The notes under the pieces are model-generated. The model made no database searches and was not told the origin of the DNA. It was given only the letters and a program-made list of their open reading frames with translations. 64,000 nucleotides of DNA from Edaphochlamys debaryana. Taxonomy: Eukaryota; Chlorophyta; Chlorophyceae; Chlamydomonadales. Both the position numbers and the translations under genes were made by a program. Shown here in pieces: positions 52,701 through 62,343 of this stretch (position 1 is the first letter of the stretch; the number at the start of each line of letters is the position of its first letter). The stretch is from positions 372,001 through 436,000 of the forward strand of contig JAEHOE010000037.1 of assembly GCA_016858145.1 (NCBI GenBank), in the 5' to 3' direction.

Positions 52701-55700
52701 ATCGCACGGCCCAAAATGCCAATGTCCAGGCCGTACGTTGACGTGTCCTGCAGACACACAGACCACAACAATCGGCCGGTGAGGCTAGGCACTGAAGCTA
52801 CCGGTAGGCTAGCCAAGTAAGCCACGAGGGGAGGGCGCAAGACCAAACGGCCAGGCCAGGCCAGGTGTAGCAACCCGTTGGGTCAGCAGGCTATGCACGG
52901 GCTACGCAGAATCCAATCCCGCTTGCGCTGCGGTCTCCCGCTGCTCACCTGCGTCGAGTCGACCTCGGTCACGTACTTCTTCTGGTTCTCCAGGAAGATG
53001 AGGAACAGGGCGAAGCACACCGTGTGCACCAGCAGCAGCAGCGCGATCACGATGTACGTGTGCCGGTGGTACCGCGTCAGGTCCGCCTTGGCCTTGGCCG
53101 ACGACAGCAGCTTCATGAGCTTCTTGAAGCGGCGGCCGCGCTTGAAGTCAGTCTGGTAGCCGCCAGCCTCGCTGCCCGACACCACCGACGCGCCGTCCAC
53201 CTGGCTCCCAGACACACCCGAGGCCTGGGGGAGGGCAAGAGCGGAGCGCTCGTTTAGCGGCATGCTTTTTAGAGTGCAGCCCAGGGCTACCGGGGTTTGC
53301 GTTGGGTGTACAGCCGCAGATCCCCTTAACCCACGGCCCTCGCCCCCGTCACATGCCCCCAGGCCTTACCGCGTCATCGTCCACGGCGGCGTTGCCCCAC
53401 GTGTTGCCGCCAGCTGCGCCGCCCCAGGAGTTGGGATCGCCGTTGCCGTCGACCACCTGGGCCTTCAGCTCCTCGTCGTTGCCGCCGCCGTCGCTGGCGC
53501 TACCGCTGCCGTCCGACGAGCCGTCATTGGACCTGCGGCCGCCGTCATCGCTGCCACCGCCGCCGGCCGCGGCCTGCTTCTCGCCCGTTGGGGAGTGGGG
53601 CAGCGTCGCCTCCTTGCGCCCAGCGCCCTTGACGCTCTTGTCGTCCCCGCCGGCTGGCTCGTCGCCGCCGCCGACCCCAGCCCACTTCACGCCGCCCTTG
53701 GCGTTCACCGACGTGCTGACCAGCGCTTTGCGGCCGCTGCGGTTGTTCTTGGGGTCCTGCACTGGCGGCGGCGCGGCCGCATCTGGTGCGCGTGCCACCG
53801 TCGCGCGCTCGACGTTGCCGCTGAGCGTGCGCAGGAAGACCTCCGTGTTGCCGGTCCAGTACTGGGCGAAGTTGAGCTTGATGTTGACGCGCTTGTTCTC
53901 AGGCAGCGCCACGCCCTGAACAGGAACAGGGGAACGGGGTTAGCAGCAGCTGGGTGCGTGCCTGAAGCCTTGAGGCGTGCCTCCCGCCCTGCAACCATGC
54001 GAGTCAACGGCTAGCCGCGCCCCGCCCCACCCCGCTCCGCCCTGGCCAGCCCTACTCACCACCATGCGCAGCACCAGCGGCTGGCCGTCCTCGTGGAAGC
54101 CGCTGATGTTGCGGGTGGGGCCGATCTTGCGGCCGGTCGTGCCCGTCTTCATGGCGCCCTTGACTTTGTGGTCCGACAGCAGCCACTCCGAGTGGGCGTT
54201 GTGCGGGATCTCCAGGAACTGGGCCATCTTGTGCTTGAGCATGTTTGCGCTGGACACGCCGAAGATGAGGTCTGCAGCCAGCAAGGGCAGGGCGCTTTCA
54301 GTCTACCGGTATGGTGCTGGCCGAGACTTGGCGGGCAGGGGCAGGCTGAGGGCGCCAGGAGTGCAGGAGCTGGTAAGCAAGGCCCTGCGGACGGGGGCTG
54401 CCCTACCCTGCCCTGTGTTTAGGGAAGCGACCTACTGGTGGGGTGCAGCACGCAGCAGAAGGGCTTGAGGATGACGTTGTTGTGGTCCAACAGCACCACG
54501 CCCGTCACCATGTCCGCCTTGAACAGGCTCAGCGTCGTGACCTGCGCGCGCATGGGACGCAATCATAAGCGCAGGGCAGGTCAGGGCGCCACCGGGCTCG
54601 AACCCAGCTCCCACGTCAGCAGAAGGCCTCAGGGCCGCGACACGAGCCACATACCCCCCAAGCCCTGGAGCGCGTGGCGCCTCAACCAGCGGCCTCTACC
54701 GCAACACCCCTCTCGAGTCCCAACGCACCGGCAGCTCGCCCTCGTTGGCCGGCGGCTTGATCTCGAGGGACATGAGCGCGGGGCGCGTGTTCTTGGCCAG
54801 GATGGCCTGCGCCACAGCGCTGGCGTTGGCCAGAGCCGCCTCGTCCACGGGCGGGTGCACGCCCACACGCCACGAGTAGCCGGGCTTGTCGGTCACCACC
54901 TGCGTCATCTTCTTGACGATGTCGGTCAGCTCGTTGCGCAGCGGCGACAGCACGTCCACGTACTCGGCGATGGAGTGGCCCACCATGGAGGCCGGCTTGA
55001 TGCCAAACACTCCCATGGGCGTGTCCGAGACGCTCGTGATCTGGGAGGGAGGGGTCACAGGGGGTAAGATGGGGTGTCAGGAAGGGTGGGACGTGTTGAA
55101 AAGGGCGGGGCGGGGAGTCGTGCGACGGTAGTCCAGCCAAACGAGGCTGGCGGAGACGGGGCGCGCTGGGGCTCACCATGCCAGCGTCGTCGATCACCAG
55201 CGCCAGGCGGCGCTCGTCCAGGCCGCGCTCCCACGTGGAGAACTCGATGTTGACCACGTGGGTGATGACGTCGTTCTCCTCGCGCAGGGACAGGTGCGGC
55301 TTGACGGGGTGCGGCTGCTTCTTGCTGTCCAGCATCACCACCGTGGCGGCGTTTCTGGGGGCAGAGGGTGGGGCCAGAGGGAAGATAGCGGAGGCGTGCG
55401 GGAGGTGGAGGTTAGCGTCAGCTCAGGTTGCTCACCCACGACCCACACTCCAAGGCACTGGAGGCGACTGGGCAGCGGCCCCAAGGGCAAAGGGGCGACT
55501 CCGAGGGGGCCATGTGGGGCTGGAAGCACGCAACCCCAGCGCACCTGCAGCTCTGCAGCGGCACCTTGGCGGGCGGCTCCTTCATGTACTTATAGTGCAG
55601 CATCGAGTACGGGTGACTCATGAACTGCCCGATGTCCATCTTGACCGCCTGCAGTACAGGGTCCCAGCCGAGCAAGGTCAGGTTAGCCCACGGCCAGAGC

Positions 55701-58700
55701 CCGCGCTGACAGCCTTGTGCCCCACCTTGGCAACCCTCCTAGGCCCCGGCAACGGCAGCCCCGCAAGCCCCTGGCACGCACCTGCTTGGGCGTGTAGCCC
55801 AGCGCCGAGGCCAGGTCGGTGTTCATGTACATGATGCGGCCCTTGTAGTCGGTGACCATCATGTTGTTCTGGTCGTTTCGCACGCGCTTGCAGTGCACCA
55901 CGAAGATGCGCTGGCTGTCCGTGCCGCCCAGCGTGATCTTGAGCCGGCACGCCACGGGCTCCGTGTACTTGTGCAGCAGGTGCACCTGCTCCGAGGTGAC
56001 GCGGCCCTCCTGGAACTCGGCCTCGGTGGAGGCGTTGGCCAGGTCGAGCAGCTTGATGAGGACGTCCTGCTCCGTGGCGATGGTGTTGAAGGGCCGGCCC
56101 ACGAGCTCGTTGGGGCCGCGGCCGAACCAGTCGCTGAAGCGCTGGTCCACGCACAGGATGGTGCCCTGGGTCATCATCCAGCAGCGCACGGTGTTGGGGT
56201 CGTCCTCGGCGGGCTTGAGCACGCCCATGAAGAGGCTGCGGGGTGGAAGGGAGCGGGAAGAGGGGCAGTCGGGTGGTAAGGTGCAAGCAGGGCGCGCGGG
56301 ACTGGTGGGGCCAGGGCTTGGGGCAGGGCGGAGTGCTTTGCTCAAGGCCAAAGGTTGCAGTGAAGCTACGGACAGGGCTTGGGGCAGAAGGCGGGGAAGA
56401 CTGGGGGCAGGGCAGGCTCAGGCGGCGGGGTGTCGCACCTGTCCGCGCCGGTGCCCGACACCTTGGTCACCGCGATCTTTAGGGGAAACACGAAGCGGTC
56501 CTTGTGGATCGCCACCACCTCGCGCACCGTGTCCAGGATCTTGGCCTTGCCTGCAGGTGGCGGGTAACAGGGAGCAGGGTGAGTAGGTGTGCTGGGCGCC
56601 ACAGCAGGCAGCCGAGAGCACATGGGGTGGAAAGCGAGGCGCTATCAAGCAAGTGCCAGCTAGGCCTTCGCCCGAACTACCGAGAGATGAGACGCACGCA
56701 CCGGTGGTGATGTAGTTGCGCAGGTAGCCGTTGTGGCGCTGGCTGAAGGGCTGGGGCATCAGGATGGAGATGTTCTTGCCCTCCAGCTCGCCCTTCTTGT
56801 AGCCGAACAGCTTCATGAGCGGCTTGTTGGCCATCTGGATGATGCCCACCGCGTTGATCACAGCCACGGCGTTGTTCTTCTCATCCACCTGTGGGGGCCA
56901 ACGAGGCAGGGAGTCGTGGTGGGCTCGGGACCTAGCCAGAGCTGAGCTTGGGAACTAGCCAGGGCTGCCAGGTAGCTTGTGAGGATGGGTGCCCGTCCCG
57001 GCTCCAGGGAAACGGGAAGCAGTGGGAAGGACGACGCCTGGTGCAGGCCCAGGGAGCCAACCCACCTGGGCGAGCATCGACGTGGGGTCACCGTCGCCCA
57101 CGGCGTCGCTCAGCATGGCGTCGTTGGCGGCGTTCTCCTGCTGCTCCTCCACCTTGTCGGCCTCGCCGTAGTACTTGGCGGCGGTCCAGGGGTCGTTCTT
57201 GACCTCCTCCAGGAAGCGGCCGTAGCTGCGGGCAACCAAAGAGGGCAAAGAGGTCATGTCTCAGGTTCAGGCTTCCGCACAGGACAGGCCCCTGAGCTTG
57301 GAGACCCCAGGCGGCCCTTAAGCCAGCTAGCAGCGCACGCACCTGCGCAGCAGCTTGACGCTGCTGGGGTAGCGGTCGAGCACCATCTTGTAGGTGCGGT
57401 CGGCCTTGGTCTTGGAGACCTCGATCTGGCGGAACGCGCGCGCCAGGGCGTTGAAGGACACGTCGTGGTGCAGCAGCTGCTTCCAGAAGTGCCGCGTGGC
57501 GTAGAGGGCGGACTTGTGGGCGCGCAGCAGCAGGCGGTAGTTGCGCTGGAACTCGACGTACGACACCAGATCCACGGCGCTCTCGCCGCTGCTCTGGCTC
57601 TGCGCCTTCTGCTTGTGCTCCTGCTCGCGCACGAAGATGGCGAAGCGGTCCGACATGGACGGCTCCAGCTTCTTGGCCTGCTGCAGCTGTGTGACGCCCG
57701 ACTGGTAGTTGTTCTGGACCTCAATCAGGAAGTTGGAGTAGGTGATGGTCAGGAACACGTCGTCGTGGAAGTGGGCTTGGCCCACCTGGGGGTGCAAGGG
57801 CAAGCACGCAAGGGCCCCACGTCAGCAAGCCGCCAACACCGGCCAGGGACCTAGCGGCCTGCATCCCAGCCCAGGCCAGGCACCGTAACGATGCGCTAGC
57901 AGCGCAGCACCCCAGGCCCACAAGCGTGTGCTTGCCCCAAGCCTTGCCCTGCATGAATGCGGCACACGGTACCTTGAGGATGGTCTCGGCCAGGCGCACG
58001 GCGTCGGGGTCCAGAATGTCATCCTCGGTCCACTTGCGGGCCACTCGGGAGCAGATCTCCACCTCCATGGGGTCGGGGAAGCGGTAGATGTCCTTGAGCC
58101 GGGACTTGCTGGGGTCGATGTGGCTGCACGGGGAGACACGGGGAGCGGGGAGCGGCGACTGGTTAGGGAAGTGGTGTCAGTTGAGGGGGTAGATTAAGCC
58201 GGCCAGCAGCACGCCCTGGGTGCGCCGTGGTGTGTGCAGCGAAGCACGCGAGCCCGCCCAACCAGCGCCCACCTGAAGGCCCTGATGGCGTGCTTCACGC
58301 GCCAGCGCAGGCGGATGAAAGAGGCCAGGAAGCACAGCAGCGCCGCTGGCAGCAGGCCCGCCACCATGACCGTGGTAATTGTTTGGCTGCGGGCGCATGG
58401 TGCACGGGGCCATGTGAGTGCAGCCCAGCGCTGACGCGCACGGTACACCCCGCAAGCCAGCTGAGCAAGCTCACCGGTAGCTCTGCTGCGAGCGGTCGGG
58501 GCTGAATGTCAGCGCCAGCAGCAGAATGCCCGCCCAGCTGACCATGCCGTACAGGGCCGCCCTGGCATGGTTGATCCACTCAATGAAGTGCGGCTCCTGC
58601 GTCAGGAACGATCAGGATGGTAGGAGTCACTGGCTGCACCTCAACATTCTCCAGGGAAGTTGCAGGCACGACCGCAGAACGCTCACCCAGCGCACGTACG

Positions 58701-60573
58701 ACCAGAACAGGAAGACCGACGTGCCGCACAGAATGACGGCCTGGACCTTAGTCAGGCCCGCCACCACTGACACCGTGATCGTCATGATCGTCTTCACCAG
58801 CAGCGCCCGGACCTCAACACGCGCGTGCGGGGACGCAAGCCAGCGGCGGCTTGCCGGGTTCATCTCAAAGTCCGCCACCGTCATTGCGAACGCGATGAAA
58901 CAGAACACCACCGAGCAGCCCAGCGCGACGGCGCCATGCACCAGGTGGGGCATAGACAGGCAGTCTGTGGGGAGCGCGGGAGAGCCATGTCAGGAGGTGC
59001 GGCTAGTTGCATTGCGGTTGCCCCTCGGCGGCCCAGAGCAGCCAGGCTCCGACTCACACACGGAGGGAAATGACCGCAGGTGGAACTTTATTAGGGGGTT
59101 GGGGTCGAACCAGCGGCAACTCAAGGCGACCATGAAGATTGCCAAGGAACCGATGTAGAAGACCACAAAGAACGTCGCGACCACGATACGGAGCATCTTA
59201 ATAGGCCTGCACAAGGGGCGGACGCGGGAGTCAGCGGCTGCGAGCGGGGCTGAGGGTAGCGGCGGGCCCAGGGTCTAGGGTGGAAAAGTCCAGCCTGTGT
59301 GGCCGCCAGCCCTCTGTCAGCTTGTAGCTGCTGCCGTGCTTGCACTGCAGGACCAGGTCAGATTGCCTGGGGCTCCCCGTGCTACGCCTCGGCCGCTCCC
59401 GAGAGGATGGTCCACACGGGGTGAAACGTGCCGGCAGACGCCCAGGCGCCCCAGACGCCCCAGGCACGTTCCATGTTCACTTCGAGAGAGGACCGCAGAC
59501 ATAGGCCCGCATGTATCATCCCCTGGATCCCCTGCATAAGTTGGCGGGGCCCCAAGTCCCACAAAGCGGTCCACTCACCATACATATGGAAACCGGTCGT
59601 TCTTAAAGCACCAGCCCACCCACACGCATAGAGCTATGCTGACAGCAAGGGCGCCCGCCAGCGTGTACAGTATTGCGACGAAGAAGTTGTAGCCCTGCAG
59701 TTGTGGGGAGGGTTTACGGCAGCAACATGGTTTGGCACGGGCCAAGTGTGTCGTCTGCTGGTGCTAGGGTGAGGGGGGACGTAACAGCGGCGTAAGCGCA
59801 GCCCCCCCCCCCCACTTGTAATGTTATACCCGAAGTCCACCTATTCATCCTGTAAGAGCACAGGTCGGCTGGCTCGACGGCTCCGGCGGCTCCAAGAGGG
59901 CTGGTCAAGCTATCAGTCTTAAGCATACGAAGGACACACCCCACGCACCTTGGAGATGATCGGGTTGCTGAAGTGCACCCAGTTTATTGCCTTCCAGTAC
60001 CACGCCGAGGTATCAATCTCCCACCCTGATGGAGGACGTGAGGGGCGATGCTCGGCGTCAGAAACCGCCCAACGCGCGTCGCGTCGTGCCCGCAGGCGTA
60101 CGCATTCGTTCGCCGCGGCCCCCAGCCGCGGCCTAGACGGCAAGGCCTCCTAGTGATTCCGCAAAATTAAGCGTACCGTAAGTGGGGTTGACAATAAGGA
60201 TGAAACACTGCAGGAAATCCAGCACCAAGCGCGCAAAGGCGAAGCGCTTGGACGTGTCCAGCTTCTCTTTGGCCAGCGTGTACAGGACGCCAAAGACGGC
60301 AGCCTGAATCGTCTGGTTCTGCTCGAGGAGGTCGTTCGCCCCGACCTCCCCGGCTCCGCCACCGGCCCTACGCAATGGACCCGGACAGCCACGCCGTTAG
60401 TGCCCCCCAGCCGGCAGCTGCAAGTTGTCCGTATCGGCATACAACACATGCGGGGTCCGGCGATGGAACACCCGGGGGGAGCTGACTTACATGCTCCGGG
60501 CATCGCTCGCCACGGAGTTTGCGCCGCTACCGACCGACGAGAAGCTACTGCTCCGGGAAAGGTGCTCGCTCAT
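49706..60573 (-). CDS. Polytopic PAS-domain membrane protein, tiny macrocysts B-like, with FixL-type PAS
   Basis: Probable membrane sensor of the tiny macrocysts (Tmc) B family, expanded in volvocine algae. About 29 exons give about 2,130 residues. Exon 1 (60491-60573) encodes MSEHLSRSSSFSSVGSGANS and joins in phase 2 to exon 2 (from 60367), which has the family motif LYTLAKEKLDTSKRFAFARL. Around eight membrane helices fill residues 60-380 (for example LYTLAGALAVSIALCVWVGW). A helical cytosolic region follows (57343-57788), then PAS domains at about 56441-56888, 55780-56240 and 54727-55340. The first has LFGYKKGELEGKNISILMPQ then PFSQRHNGYLRNYITTG, like FixL. After a Gly/Ser/Asp/Ala-rich linker (53372-53912), four more membrane helices follow (near 53020, 51900, 51270, 50230), with LSQLPPEMDVEGLVASAM near the acidic C-terminus. 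Ligand and output are unknown. Confidence 0.87.
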
Positions 60574-61281
60574 CCTGGTAGCGCTTCGACAAGGCCCGCC
60601 CTGGTCAAAAGCCTCTGCCCTTGAGCACTCTCGCGGCCCCGCAGAGCCGTGTGGCCCGGGCCACCCGGGCCCAAGCTATATGATCACAGGATTGTTACCT
60701 AGTAGGTCAGTAAGGGCCGTCGCAGTGCTTGCTACAAAATCCCCGTCAGGTCCTCGCGGAACGGGTGTGGAATGGTGATGAGGTGGTGGTCGTCGTAAGG
60801 TCCCATCCTATTGTCTTTACAGCGGGTCTATGCGGCATAGCGGAGGAAGTGGGCAACTTGGCAAAACTGTACTTGCCCCAATGCTGTGAGACTCGTCTGA
60901 CCCCGCCGTTTGCCCGCCGCAACGATGCGTTCTTGCAGGTGCAGGTGCAGGTTTTAACCGCAACAAACACACGGGGTGGCTCGAGGAAGTTCGCGGACAG
61001 TAAGCCGTGAAGTGTCGGAGCGCCTCAACGACACCTAACACCCGTGCGATATAGCGACGGGTCGGGGTGGACTGACGCACAGCGGAAGAAGGCCCACTGC
61101 AAGTGGAGACGTAGCGCCGCTTGTGCACGCCGCGTCCGTTCCCGACGCGTGCCAAAGAATGCTGCTCCCCCGCCCCCACCCGCCCCCACCTCGGCTGCTG
61201 TCCCCAGTCCCCAGTCGCAGCCAGTGCACATGCCCGTCTCGTGCGCGGCTGCTTCACCTATACGATGCGGCTTCTTGCCAT

Positions 61282-61358
61282 GTTCTCGTCAATCCCCAGT
61301 CCCCAGTCCCCAGGCTGCTTGTTCTTGTTCTCGTCAAGCCCCAGTCCCCAGTCCCCGG
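61282..61358. repeat. Duplicated unit containing CCCCAGT runs
   Basis: GTTCTCGTCAA followed by a one-base difference and CCCCAGTCCCCAGTCCCC occurs twice, about 45 bases apart. The core is the reverse complement of the GGGGACT array at 44.2 kb; another short run lies at 61201-61215. Confidence 0.85.
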
Positions 61359-62290
61359 GCCGCGGCTTGGAACTCCCTTCAGCCCCCGCCATCGCGCGAC
61401 CTGCGCGCGTGACCTAACTTGCAGTCTTGCCAGGTCTTGCGCTCGTTGCTCCCTCGCTCCCTCCCTCACCTATTCACGCCGTTGTCCCCTGCTACCCCCG
61501 CCCTGTTGTCCCAACGCACGGTCAGGTGGTCAGGCAAGTCTTGAGTGGGCAGTCGAAGGGGGCGAGGGTTTGACGAGAACAACGTGGCAAGAAGCCGGCG
61601 AGGGTCCAGGGCAAGGCCACACCAGCGCACACATCTCGCGTTGCCCCTGTACGGCGTGCATGCTGGGAGCCTGCGTGCTTTCAAGCCCACTGCTCGAGCA
61701 AGAAGCCAGGAGCGTTGCCACCTGGACCTGGATAGCTGGGGATCTCATTAGTTGCAGCGTGTCCTCACCCCTAAGGCCTTCCACTGTCAGTTGGACACCG
61801 TGGTGTTGATAATGCCCCACATTTGGCGCTGACACATTCGTCCTTGCGAGCCCTGGGCCCAGGCCATGCACAACACTGAACCTTACACTCGGGTCCGCAT
61901 TGCATGTGAGGCTCACATGTGGCGTCATCCGCCATCTCGACATACCGAACTGTGGCACCACAGTCCGGGCTTGCTAGCAGCAGGCATTCCCCTTGGCCAT
62001 TGCAAGGGCCCGCACTGTCTCTACTGGCGCTATTGTCGCCTCTCTAATCCGCTGTTGCGGCTGCTAGGTCAGCTAAACGTTGGGGCCTCCTAGGCCCTCC
62101 ACCGTGTCCACCCCAACCCTATGACATGCTATGCGGGCTATCAGCCCGGGGCGTCTCTCCACAGGTCCTATGAGGTCCACTAAGCGTTGGCTCAACCCCA
62201 CGTACTGCCCACTCTGCGCATCCCCCAACCCCCGCTTGCATCCCTGTCCCCCCGCTCGCAGCCCTTGCCTTGCACATTCACTAAGCCACC

Positions 62291-62295
62291 TTACA
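62291..62295 (-). terminator. Candidate TGTAA poly(A) signal of the pherophorin gene
   Basis: Minus-strand TGTAA about 50 bases after the stop at 62344; short for a 3' untranslated region. Another TGTAA near 61884 is a possible alternative. Confidence 0.4.
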
Positions 62296-62343
62296 ACATA
62301 GGCGCAGCGACACACAGAATACCGGCACACATTATCCCATGCG

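Larger units (their letters stand above)
60574..62343. other. Intergenic: PAS-receptor promoter, dispersed repeats, pherophorin 3' flank
   Basis: About 1.8 kb with no supported gene. The left part should be the promoter of the PAS receptor. At 61201-61358 three short runs of CCCCAGT are found, two of them inside a 45-base duplicated unit. The minus-strand frame at 61530-61961 has no family resemblance. Confidence 0.55.

Noticed and set aside
54560..54640. tRNA-like T-loop (GGTTCGAGCC on the minus strand)
   Set aside because: The flanking bases do not form a five-pair T stem and there is no acceptor or anticodon arm; it lies in an intron of the PAS-receptor gene.
61530..61961. Minus-strand ORF of 143 codons
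   Set aside because: No recognisable domain or codon pattern and repeat-rich surroundings.
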